A stretch of 22,480 nucleotides of DNA from Candidatus Mcinerneyibacterium aminivorans. Its GTDB lineage: Bacteria; Macinerneyibacteriota; Macinerneyibacteria; Macinerneyibacteriales; Macinerneyibacteriaceae. The position numbers and the translations under genes were made by a program. The DNA is taken from contig VSIX01000050.1 in NCBI GenBank assembly GCA_008086245.1, forward strand, positions 1-22,480, given 5' to 3'. Under the pieces are notes generated by a model. It was not told where the DNA came from. It did not search any database and worked only from the letters and a program-made list of their open reading frames with translations. Positions 8,415-14,835 of the stretch are shown one piece after another; within the stretch, counting starts at the first letter, position 1, and the number at the start of each line of letters is the position of its first letter.

Positions 8415-8819
8415 TTAGATTTAATTTTTATTTGTACTGCTAATTTTTAAAATATAATTTATTCTACAGTTTATAGCAAAATATCTAAAGTTTATAATAA
8501 TGTTAATTGAAAAAGTATTTTATTTCATTATTTTGTAATTAGTTAATTATAATATTGAGTGATAATAACATTTGTATCATAAATATCAAAATACAGAACA
8601 ATTGATTGAATAATAAATATATATTAATAATATTAACTATATATATAATTATTGACTTATAAAAGGATATAATTGGATACTACTTTACAAATATGATATG
8701 TAATGTATAATAATATTGGTACGAAATATTTTTCAGTTTTATACTTTCAAACAGAACTTCATTTATTTTAAATTATTTTATGAAGTATAAAAAATATAGT
8801 CTAATTTTAGGAGGTTAAT
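8415..8819. other. Long AT-rich leader region upstream of the KaiC-like gene
   Basis: About 400 bp without any credible gene. It holds a good promoter at 8684-8711 and a 5' leader of about 100 nt. In that leader, two inverted repeats compete for the same bases: ACTTCAT/ATGAAGT (8756-8762 with 8780-8786) and TTTATACTT/AAGTATAAA (8738-8746 with 8783-8791). Both lie just before the ribosome binding site. The remainder is low-complexity AT sequence. Confidence 0.5.
8684..8711 (+). promoter_or_regulatory. Promoter of the KaiC-like / HD-GYP operon
   Basis: TTTACA (8684-8689) and a perfect TATAAT (8706-8711), 16 nt apart. It would leave a leader of roughly 100 nt before the TTG start at 8820. In such AT-rich DNA chance matches are common; another TATAAT at 8668 has no good -35. 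Confidence 0.5.
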
Positions 8820-10262
8820 TTGGGCAGTAATAGAGTTAAGACAGGTTTAGTAGATTTGGATGAAATTTTAAATGGGGGACTTATAAGGGGAAATATTTAT
8901 TTACTCCGTGGTGGTCCCGGTATTGGAAAAACAACTTTCGGTTTTCATTATTTAACACATTCCAAATCGGAAAAGAATGTATTTATTACATTTACAGAAA
9001 AGAGTGTAGAAATACAAAAAAATGCTAAAAAAATGGGGTTTGATTTAAGTGGAGTAAGATTTCTTGATCTTATTCCTGGTAAAGAAGTATTTGTAGAGGA
9101 TGAAACTTATAATTTATTCTATTCTTCAGAAGTGGAGAATGGAAATTTTACAGAAAAAATTGTTGAATTTATAGAAAAAGAAAAACCTGATAAAATTTTT
9201 ATAGATTCAATTACCCAGTACCAGTATATGATGGATAATGACTATCAATATAGAAAGCAGATTCTTTCATTTTTTGAATTTTTAAAAAATCAAAAAGCTA
9301 CTGTTATAATCACTTCTGAAATTAGTAATAAAATTGATGATGATGATTTACAATTTCTAACAGATGGTATTATAGAACTTAAATCGGAAAATGAAATAAG
9401 AAAATTAAAAATTAAAAAGTTTAGAGGATCTAGTTTTAGTAAGGGCTGGCATCATTATAAAATAACTCATAAAGGAATTATTGTTTTTCCCATATTAAGA
9501 CCAAAAAAATATTCTGCAATTTTTACAAAAGAAAAAATTACTTCGGGAGTATCTGAAATAGATAACCTTCTTCACGGTGGTTTTACAGAGGGAACTTCGA
9601 CTTTGATAAGTGGGCCTGCGGGAGTTGGTAAAACTACATTTGGTACATTATTCATGAAAGAGGCTGCTAGCAGAGGTGAGAGATCTGTAATTTTTTTATT
9701 TGATGAAAATAAGGAAACCTTTTTACATAGGTGCGAATCAGTTCAAATTCCTGTTAAATCTATGATTAATAAAGGAACATTAAAGGTATATTTTGTAGAA
9801 CCTTTGGAATATTCCACCCATCAGTTTTCTAAACTATTAAAAATAGAAGCTGAAAATGAAAATACCAATTTGATAATGATAGACAGTGTTAAGGGTTATG
9901 AACTGGCTCTGAGGGGAGAAGATATAAAAAGGGATCTTACCGCAAAAATAAGATATCTTAAAAATATGGGCAAAACTGTTTTGCTAATATCAGAAATGGG
10001 CAAAATGTCGGGAGATGTTTTCAAAATAACAGATAGTGGCATTAGCTATATAGCTGATAATGTTGTTTTTTTAAAGTATGTAGAATGGGACAGTAAATTA
10101 CACAAAACAATTGGTGTTCTAAAACAGAGAACAAGCGGTTTTGAAAATTCTTTACGCGAATTCAAAATTACAAAAGATGGGGTAAAAGTTGGAAGTCCAT
10201 TACATAATATGCAAAGAATTTTGTCTGGAACCCCAATTAAAAATAATAAAAATAAGATTTAA
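8820..10262 (+). CDS. KaiC-like two-domain RecA-type ATPase
   Basis: A 480-aa protein made of two tandem KaiC/RadA-like ATPase domains. Domain 1 has Walker A 'GGPGIGKTT' (31-39) and Walker B 'FID129'. Domain 2 has 'GPAGVGKT' (265-272) and 'MID355'. Each starts with the family lead-in 'TGLVDLDEILNGGL' / 'SGVSEIDNLLHGGF'. The catalytic Glu pair of cyanobacterial KaiC is T59-E60 in domain 1 and D295-E296 in domain 2. The domain-2 phosphosite loop 'ITDSGISYIAD' aligns with KaiC 'ITDSHISTITD', so S431 is kept (S409) but T432 is tyrosine (Y410). Start is TTG, fixed by AGGAGGT at 8809-8815. It is co-directional with a pseudo-receiver/HD-GYP gene 20 nt downstream. No kaiA or kaiB is nearby. A signalling rather than clock role is likely (inference). 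Confidence 0.9.
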   Translation: MGSNRVKTGLVDLDEILNGGLIRGNIYLLRGGPGIGKTTFGFHYLTHSKSEKNVFITFTEKSVEIQKNAKKMGFDLSGVRFLDLIPGKEVFVEDETYNLFYSSEVENGNFTEKIVEFIEKEKPDKIFIDSITQYQYMMDNDYQYRKQILSFFEFLKNQKATVIITSEISNKIDDDDLQFLTDGIIELKSENEIRKLKIKKFRGSSFSKGWHHYKITHKGIIVFPILRPKKYSAIFTKEKITSGVSEIDNLLHGGFTEGTSTLISGPAGVGKTTFGTLFMKEAASRGERSVIFLFDENKETFLHRCESVQIPVKSMINKGTLKVYFVEPLEYSTHQFSKLLKIEAENENTNLIMIDSVKGYELALRGEDIKRDLTAKIRYLKNMGKTVLLISEMGKMSGDVFKITDSGISYIADNVVFLKYVEWDSKLHKTIGVLKQRTSGFENSLREFKITKDGVKVGSPLHNMQRILSGTPIKNNKNKI

Positions 10263-10282
10263 AATTAAAAAGTAAGGATTTT

Positions 10283-11323
10283 ATGAAAATAGGTTTAGCA
10301 ATTGAAAATAAAACTAATTTGAAATTGTTTGTTGAAGAATTTGGTCTACATTATGATATTGTTTTATTAACAGAAAATAATATATTAAATGATAATTTTG
10401 ATCTTATTATAGTAGATAGGTTAAATTTTGATTATTACAAAAGTAAAATAATTGAAGCTAAAACTGATCAGAAACCTTCGATATTACCGGTTTTATTGAT
10501 AGTTGAGCAAAAGTATAGAAAGAGATTAAAAAGTGAAATATTTGATTATATTGAAGATATTATTTGGATTCCGGTTTATAAGGATGAGATAATTGCAAGG
10601 GTTCAGAATATGTTAACTATAAGAAACCTATCTAAAAAACAGAAAAAAGTAACCAAAAGTTTGAATGAAGATAAAATAAAATTAAATCAAGAATTAAAAA
10701 TAAAAAATAAGGAATTAAAGAAGAGAATTGTTGAAGCTATACATCTACTCGTAAAAGCTTCTGAATTTAAAGATGTTGAAACTTCAGAACATATTAAAAG
10801 GGTTGGAAAATATGCCCGATTAGTTGCAAATATACATGAAAGAGATTCAAATTTTTCGATAAATATATTTTATGCAGCACCAATGCATGATATCGGAAAA
10901 ATTGGTATTCCCGAATCAATTTTGTTAAAAAATGGAAAGTTGACAAATTCTGAATTTAAGAAAATTAAAGAACATCCCAGTATAGGACATAAAATATTAC
11001 AGGAGGGAAATACCGAGGTCATGAAAATGGGTACTAATATTGCTTTACATCATCATGAATATTATGATGGCAGCGGATATCCTGAAGGATTATCGGGAAA
11101 GGATATATCACTAGAAGGAAGAATTATGACTATTTGCGATGTATATGATGCACTCCGATCTGAAAGACCCTATAAGAAACCTTATTCACATGATAAAGCA
11201 ATAGATATAATTCTAAACGGTGATGAAAGAACCAGTCCAGATCAGTTTGACCCTAACTTACTGGACATATTGAAAAAGAATCATAAAGAGTTTGATAATA
11301 TTTATAAAAAAAGTATTATTTGA
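10283..11323 (+). CDS. Pseudo-receiver / HD-GYP c-di-GMP phosphodiesterase
   Basis: A 346-aa protein. Residues 1-115 have a receiver-like alpha/beta pattern with an Asp at the phospho-acceptor place (D45, 'LIIVD'). The second of the two N-terminal acidic residues, the Thr/Ser ('LLIVEQ', 71-76) and the conserved Lys ('IWIPVYK') are missing, so it is probably a pseudo-receiver that cannot be phosphorylated normally. A lysine/glutamate-rich coiled coil (about 116-150) leads to a complete HD-GYP domain: H170, 'HDIGK' (202-206), H231, 'HHEYYDGSGYP' (257-267) and 'CDVYDAL' (285-291), which together bind the metal centre. HD-GYP proteins hydrolyse cyclic di-GMP. It follows the KaiC-like gene by 20 nt, with AAGGA before the ATG. 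The pairing suggests the ATPase controls phosphodiesterase output (inference). Confidence 0.92.
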   Translation: MKIGLAIENKTNLKLFVEEFGLHYDIVLLTENNILNDNFDLIIVDRLNFDYYKSKIIEAKTDQKPSILPVLLIVEQKYRKRLKSEIFDYIEDIIWIPVYKDEIIARVQNMLTIRNLSKKQKKVTKSLNEDKIKLNQELKIKNKELKKRIVEAIHLLVKASEFKDVETSEHIKRVGKYARLVANIHERDSNFSINIFYAAPMHDIGKIGIPESILLKNGKLTNSEFKKIKEHPSIGHKILQEGNTEVMKMGTNIALHHHEYYDGSGYPEGLSGKDISLEGRIMTICDVYDALRSERPYKKPYSHDKAIDIILNGDERTSPDQFDPNLLDILKKNHKEFDNIYKKSII

Positions 11324-11339
11324 TCTTTTTTAATAAAGA

Positions 11340-11372
11340 TATATTCAGAAGGGATAACCCCTTCTGAATATA
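11340..11372. terminator. Bidirectional hairpin between convergent genes
   Basis: A 14-bp perfect stem (11340-11353 with 11359-11372) and a loop ATAAC lies between the HD-GYP gene and the minus-strand Spy-like gene. Neither side has a long T-run, so its strength as a terminator is uncertain, but its position between convergent genes is typical. Confidence 0.65.
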
Positions 11373-11388
11373 GAATCTAATCCATCAT

Positions 11389-11844
11389 TTATCTGTGATG
11401 CATGTAGTCCTGCCTGTAGTTTTTTCTATAAGTTTTATTAAGCATCTTTCTTTCTTCATAGGGTAAATTTTTATAGATTCTTAAATTTTCTTCCATCATT
11501 ATTTTCCATATTTGATCGTTTATGTCCTTCTGCCGATTCATTAGATTCTCTACTTCATCCCAGTCTGGATTTCTTTTTTCAAGTTCTGTTCTAATTTGCT
11601 CACTAACATCATATTTTTCATCATATAGATTTTCAATCTTTTCTCTGTTTTGGGTTATCATATCCTCATATTTTCTATAAAACTCGGTGGGTAAATTTCT
11701 CTGCATCCATCTGTGGCCGTAACCGCCACAGTAGCCGTATCCAAAATCGCTTTCAGAAATGTGTCCCATTCCCATTTGATCTCTCTGTGGGAATATTAAC
11801 GAGAATAAAATCATAAAAGTAAAAAACAAAAGAAATTTTTTCAT
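11389..11844 (-). CDS. Spy/CpxP-like periplasmic protein, copy 1
   Basis: A 151-aa exported protein with a signal peptide ('MKKFLLFFTFMILFSLIFPQ'), a Gly/His/Tyr-rich segment with one Cys ('GYGYCGGYGHRW'), and a long helical part. The helices carry 'KYEDMI..NR.KI' and 'NPDWDEVENLMNRQ' followed by 'LPYEERK', a degenerate form of the LTxxQ-like motif of Spy, CpxP and ZraP. These are periplasmic chaperone or metal-stress proteins. It is clearly paralogous to the protein at 13844-14371. A GTG two codons upstream extends the frame but lies inside the AGGAGG (11850-11855), so the ATG at 11844 is the start. Family assignment is by pattern, and the metal link is inference. Confidence 0.7.
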   Translation of the reverse strand: MKKFLLFFTFMILFSLIFPQRDQMGMGHISESDFGYGYCGGYGHRWMQRNLPTEFYRKYEDMITQNREKIENLYDEKYDVSEQIRTELEKRNPDWDEVENLMNRQKDINDQIWKIMMEENLRIYKNLPYEERKMLNKTYRKNYRQDYMHHR

Positions 11845-11980
11845 ATTCACCTCCTTTTTTTATTGGTTATTAAATATATTAACAAAATATTATTTTATAA
11901 ACCTATCCATGAATTAAATATTTTTTTGATTAAAAGTTGAATTAGAAAAATTATACATTAATTTATATTAAGGAGGAACA

Positions 11981-12295
11981 ATGAATGAATTTTCAGAGTG
12001 TGTAATAAAAATCATAAATAGTATACCCGAAGGAAAAGTTATGACCTACGGACAGATAGCAGCTATGGCAGGAAACCCCAGGGCAGCAAGGGCTGTATCG
12101 TGGATTTTACATTCGGGTTCAAAAAAACATAATCTGCCGTGGCACAGAGTTATTAACTCCAAGGGAGGAATTTCAATAAAATCCAGAAAAGGTTATAAAG
12201 AGCAAAAACAGAGGTTAAAAGAAGAGGGGATTAGTTTTAATAAAAATGATAAAATTAATCTGGAAAAATATCAGTATTATGGGTTAAAAAAATAA
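11981..12295 (+). CDS. Alkyltransferase-like protein (ATL)
   Basis: A 104-aa protein equal to the C-terminal DNA-binding domain of O6-alkylguanine-DNA alkyltransferase. It shows 'VMTYGQIAAMAGNPRAARAV' with Y23 and the arginine finger R37, and the active-site motif reads 'PWHRVI' (53-58). The acceptor Cys of MGMT is W54. Trp at this place defines ATL proteins such as E. coli YbaZ. These bind and flip O6-alkylguanine but cannot remove the alkyl group, and instead hand the lesion to nucleotide excision repair. AAGGAGGA precedes the ATG. It stands alone and ends at a terminator. Confident call. Confidence 0.93.
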   Translation: MNEFSECVIKIINSIPEGKVMTYGQIAAMAGNPRAARAVSWILHSGSKKHNLPWHRVINSKGGISIKSRKGYKEQKQRLKEEGISFNKNDKINLEKYQYYGLKK

Positions 12296-12296
12296 A

Positions 12297-12326
12297 AAAA
12301 GGCCTCCGCAGGGGGGAGACCTTTTA
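12297..12326 (+). terminator. Terminator after the ATL gene
   Basis: AAAAGGcCTCC pairs with GGAGaCCTTTT (one C-A mismatch) around a G-rich loop, starting right after the stop codon and ending in TTTT. The upstream A-run means it could also stop minus-strand transcription from ahpC. Confidence 0.75.
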
Positions 12327-12359
12327 TTGGGTTGGGAGTAGGTGGTATGGGATTGAAAT

Positions 12360-12923
12360 TTATATATTTCCTACCAAATCCAGGGAGGGATCAAGATCTT
12401 TTTCTCCAGGCTCCCAGCTTGCAGGACAAACTTTTCCATCATTTTCTTTAACATATTTAGCCGCCTGGATTTTACGTATCAATTCTTTAATACTACGTCC
12501 GATATCGTTATTATGAATCTCCATAATTTTGAGATTTCCCTCGGGATCTATTATGAAAGTACCTCTTAAAGAAAGTCCTTCATCTTTAATATAAGTACCA
12601 AATGTTTTAGATATCTTACCTGTAGGATCTGCAGCCATAGGGAAATCGATTTTATTGATTGTTTCAGAGTTGTCCTGCCATGCTTTGTGAACAAAAGCAG
12701 TATCGGTGCTCACACTTATAACTTCTCCATCTAATTCTTTTATTTTTTCGTAGTTATCAGCAAGTTCACCGAGTTCAGTCGGACATACAAATGTAAAATC
12801 CGCAGGATAAAAAAACATAACAAGCCATTTTCCTTTAAAGTCTGAAATCTTCATTTTCTTAATTTCACCATCAACATATGCTTCAAATTCCAGGTTTGGA
12901 ACCTTTTCATTAATTTTTATCAT
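12360..12923 (-). CDS. ahpC: AhpC-type 2-Cys peroxiredoxin
   Basis: A thiol peroxidase that reduces hydrogen peroxide and organic peroxides in the cytosol. With the start chosen here it is 187 aa. The peroxidatic Cys is C47 in 'DFTFVCPTE' and the resolving Cys is C166 in 'VCPASWEPGEKDL'. Length and cysteine positions match E. coli AhpC, as does the ending 'PSLDLVGNI'. The frame stays open upstream for 53 more codons, but AAGGAGGT at 12931-12938 fixes the ATG at 12923, and the extension crosses the promoter and terminator. No ahpF or thioredoxin reductase is adjacent, so the electron donor must be elsewhere. A PerR-like operator overlaps its transcription start, which implies induction by peroxide (inference). 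Confidence 0.95.
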   Translation of the reverse strand: MIKINEKVPNLEFEAYVDGEIKKMKISDFKGKWLVMFFYPADFTFVCPTELGELADNYEKIKELDGEVISVSTDTAFVHKAWQDNSETINKIDFPMAADPTGKISKTFGTYIKDEGLSLRGTFIIDPEGNLKIMEIHNNDIGRSIKELIRKIQAAKYVKENDGKVCPASWEPGEKDLDPSLDLVGNI

Positions 12924-12941
12924 AATATCAACCTCCTTAAG

Positions 12942-12958
12942 ATTGTATTCAATACAAT
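12942..12958. promoter_or_regulatory. PerR/Fur-family-like operator of ahpC
   Basis: A perfect 8-1-8 palindrome, ATTGTATT-C-AATACAAT. Its core TTGTATT-n-AATACAA fits the 7-1-7 PerR box (TTATAAT-n-ATTATAA) at 10 of 14 positions. It lies between the -10 and the ribosome binding site, covering the predicted start of the ahpC transcript. ahpC is a classic PerR target, which supports the reading; the regulator itself is not in the window. Confidence 0.75.
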
Positions 12959-12962
12959 TCTT

Positions 12963-12991
12963 AGAATAGGCTAACATATTGATTGTGTCAA
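12963..12991 (-). promoter_or_regulatory. Promoter of ahpC
   Basis: On the minus strand, a perfect TTGACA (12991-12986), a 17-nt spacer and TATTCT (12968-12963). The operator palindrome begins 4 nt further on. Confidence 0.8.
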
Positions 12992-13005
12992 GAAAAAATT
13001 GATAG

Positions 13006-13058
13006 AAAAAAAAAGCCCCGTGCAAAACATAAAAGTAAAAAATGTTCTGCACGGGGCT
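13006..13058 (-). terminator. Terminator of the secreted-protein gene
   Basis: On the minus strand an 11-bp GC-rich stem (AGCCCCGTGCA with TGCACGGGGCT), extended by 5 further pairs after a mismatch, is followed by nine T's. It lies 24 nt past the stop of the gene at 13082-13699 and isolates ahpC from it. Confidence 0.92.
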
Positions 13059-13081
13059 CATTTTAGTGGCCGGGAAAAACA

Positions 13082-13699
13082 TTAATTGTTACCTTGTTTG
13101 GTTCCTTCCTTAGCAGGATCTCTATCTCTTTTTTGTTCTTTATCTCTTTCTCTTAGCTGCTGCTGTTGTTGGGTAGCTTCATCTTTATGGATTTTTTTCC
13201 TGTCTCTTTTCTGAAGTCTATCCATCTGTTTATCTTTTTCTCTTAATCTTTGAGTTATCTGGCTGCAGGTTCGGTCAATATTTTGTTTGGTTCTGTTACA
13301 GGCATAACTTTCAAATCCCTTCATTTCTGCTTTCCACTGTCCATTTTCTGTTACAGCAACAAGCATTACTCTGTTTCTGTTTTGAATTCTGTTTAAATAT
13401 CTTTGAATATTATCAGGTACCTGACCGTTTTGGTTTCTATGAACAAATATCATATGGCTGTATTTTTGTTCTTTTATTTTGTTCATATTTTCTTCTTTAT
13501 ACATTTTTACCCTGTAGTAAAGATTCTCAAGACGGTTTCTTAATTGTTTTGCAAATTGAAGTTGTTCTTCATTATTTTCTGCTATTATAGCTACTCTAGG
13601 ACCCGGAAGGTTTTCATATTTTTTTTGCCCATAAATTGCTCCTGTTAAAAGAGTTGCAACAAATAATGTAAGAAAAGCCAATGTTATAAGTTTTTTCAT
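13082..13699 (-). CDS. Exported protein, possible flavodoxin-like fold, unknown function
   Basis: A 205-aa protein I do not recognise. It has a signal peptide (about 1-24, 'LAFLTLFVATLLTGAIYG'). A middle part (34-152) follows in alternating strand/helix order: 'RVAIIAE', then 'QLQFAKQLRNRLENL', 'YRVKMY', 'YSHMIFVH', 'RVMLVAV'. This looks like a Rossmann or flavodoxin-like fold. It contains two cysteines (C134, C145) that could form a periplasmic disulfide. The tail (153-205) is almost all charged or Gln, with five Gln in a row at 177-181. The frame also has a GTG (13708) and an ATG (13705) upstream, but the AGGAGG at 13708-13713 overlaps or abuts them, so the ATG at 13699 with 8-nt spacing is the likely start. 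It sits between ahpC and a Spy-like gene with its own terminator. Confidence 0.6.
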   Translation of the reverse strand: MKKLITLAFLTLFVATLLTGAIYGQKKYENLPGPRVAIIAENNEEQLQFAKQLRNRLENLYYRVKMYKEENMNKIKEQKYSHMIFVHRNQNGQVPDNIQRYLNRIQNRNRVMLVAVTENGQWKAEMKGFESYACNRTKQNIDRTCSQITQRLREKDKQMDRLQKRDRKKIHKDEATQQQQQLRERDKEQKRDRDPAKEGTKQGNN

Positions 13700-13768
13700 G
13701 TCCATCACCTCCTTTTAATTATTATAATCATTTAGTATACAATACTTATATAGAAATAAAAAGGTTAC

Positions 13769-13802
13769 AAAAAAAAATGAGGGAGAAAATTCTCCCTCAT
13801 TT
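13769..13802 (-). terminator. Terminator of Spy-like gene 2
   Basis: A perfect ATGAGGGAGA/TCTCCCTCAT stem with a short A-rich loop is followed on the minus strand by nine T's. It lies 42 nt after the stop of the gene at 13844-14371. Confidence 0.92.
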
Positions 13803-13843
13803 ATAGAATAATCATTTAGTTATTTTTGATTTATAATTTATAA

Positions 13844-14371
13844 TTAATAACCCATATGTCCTCTATGTCTGCCGCCTCTTCTGAATCCTCTGTGAAATCC
13901 TCTATAGCCGCCATGTCTGCCTGAAAATCCACGAGAATGTTCCATATACAGATCTCTTTCCTTTTCGGTTAAGCTTTTTAATATTTCAAGTCGTTCATCT
14001 TTTCTTATTTTCCAGATATCTTCTGAATATGAATGATTTCTATTCATTAGGGATTCAATTTTTCCCCAGTCGGGATTGGATTTTTCCATTTCATTTTGAA
14101 TATCTCTTCTAAGATCATATTTTTTATCCATGATATCTCTTATTTTATCCCTGTTGTTTTCAATCATGTCTTCATACTTTTCATAAATTTTCTCCCTTAA
14201 TTCATGCATGTCTTCCTGGTAATATCCACCTCGACCGTAATCTCCTCTCATCATTCCTCTTCTGGAATCATAATCTCTTCTGTTGTAAGAATCACCTGGA
14301 TCTGCAAATACCAGAGAATAAGCACCAACGGCCATAAAAATAACAACAAATACAATAACTAATTTTTTCAT
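13844..14371 (-). CDS. Spy/CpxP-like periplasmic protein, copy 2
   Basis: A 175-aa protein with a signal peptide ('VIVFVVIFMAVGAYSLVFA', cleavage before DPGD), an Arg/Gly/Tyr-rich segment, a helical core and a Gly/Arg/His-rich tail ('GRHGGYRGFHRGFRRGGRH'). The core is collinear with copy 1 at 11389-11844: 'KYEDMI.NNRDKI', 'KKYDLRRDIQNEMEKSNPDW', 'IESLMNR', 'DIWKI', and 'LTEKERD', which is closer to the LTxxQ motif than copy 1. Spy-type proteins are periplasmic ATP-independent chaperones, and ZraP-like members bind zinc through His-rich regions. The start is set by AGGAGG at 14377-14382. It has its own terminator. Function beyond family is inference. Confidence 0.72.
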   Translation of the reverse strand: MKKLVIVFVVIFMAVGAYSLVFADPGDSYNRRDYDSRRGMMRGDYGRGGYYQEDMHELREKIYEKYEDMIENNRDKIRDIMDKKYDLRRDIQNEMEKSNPDWGKIESLMNRNHSYSEDIWKIRKDERLEILKSLTEKERDLYMEHSRGFSGRHGGYRGFHRGFRRGGRHRGHMGY

Positions 14372-14504
14372 AGTTACCTCCTTTTATTTTTTCATTTCTT
14401 TCTTGTTTTTAATATAACAACTAAATGTGAAATAAATATGAAGAGGGTGAAAATCACGAAGGATTATTAAACAATTGGTGATTGCCAATGAACAAATAAA
14501 ATTG

Positions 14505-14525
14505 AAAAATTGCTTTGCAATTTTT
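14505..14525. repeat. Perfect hairpin AAAAATTGC/GCAATTTTT
   Basis: A 9-bp perfect stem with loop TTT. It is followed by 'ATACT', as is the hairpin at 1-20, so the two look like members of one family. Confidence 0.6.
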
Positions 14526-14603
14526 ATACTAAGATAAAGAATAAGAGTAAGCTTTTGGGTTAGGACTTGAGACAGTTTTAAAATAACATTGTTGTTTTAA
14601 GAA

Positions 14604-14692
14604 GTCATTGCGAGCGAGTGAAACGAGCGCGGCAATCTCAATTACTACTTTGGTATAACTTTTAAGTCTTTTCTTAATCTTGGTCTTAATCT
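14604..14692. repeat. GTCATTGCGAG-type palindromic repeat, copy A
   Basis: An 89-bp element starting GTCATTGCGAGCG and containing GCGGCAATCTC. It aligns without gaps to 14836-14924 (about 75 of 89 identical by eye). The first 37 bases can form a hairpin closed by ATTG/CAAT with tandem G-A mismatches and a GAA loop. Similar 'TCATTGCGAG...GCAATCTC' repeats are known from intergenic DNA of many unrelated Gram-negative bacteria. The downstream 50 bases ('TTTAAGTCTTTTCTTAATC') are shared too. Confidence 0.8.
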
Positions 14693-14699
14693 TAATCTC

Positions 14700-14746
14700 A
14701 AAATCGCGGCCCTTTCTATTTTATCAGCTTGAAAGAAAGCGATTTT
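14700..14746. repeat. AAAATCGC...GCGATTTT with 31-nt interior
   Basis: The same 8-bp stem as at 1-20 and 14811-14830, but the loop is 31 nt and contains an inner CTTTC/GAAAG pair. It may be the longer, ancestral form of this small palindrome. Confidence 0.5.
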
Positions 14747-14810
14747 TTATATTTTCGAAGGGATTACTATTAATCTTTGTGCATTGTGCGATGTTCCGAT
14801 GTGTGTTGAA

Positions 14811-14830
14811 AAAATCGCAACAGCGATTTT
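14811..14830. repeat. Perfect hairpin AAAATCGC/GCGATTTT
   Basis: An 8-bp stem identical to that at positions 1-20, with loop AACA instead of GGTA. It lies 5 nt before copy B of the GTCATTGCGAG element. Confidence 0.65.
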
Positions 14831-14835
14831 AATTT

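Noticed and set aside
8641-8673. Promoter with TATAAT at 8668
   Set aside because: The nearest TTGAC is only 10 nt upstream; TTTACA-N16-TATAAT at 8684-8711 is better.
12924-13082. N-terminal extension of AhpC (53 residues)
   Set aside because: It runs through the promoter, the operator and the upstream terminator. The internal ATG has a perfect ribosome site and gives the standard 187-aa AhpC.
13714-13745. Second PerR box before the secreted-protein gene
   Set aside because: TTATAATCATT matches half of the consensus well but the other half does not; likely chance in AT-rich DNA.
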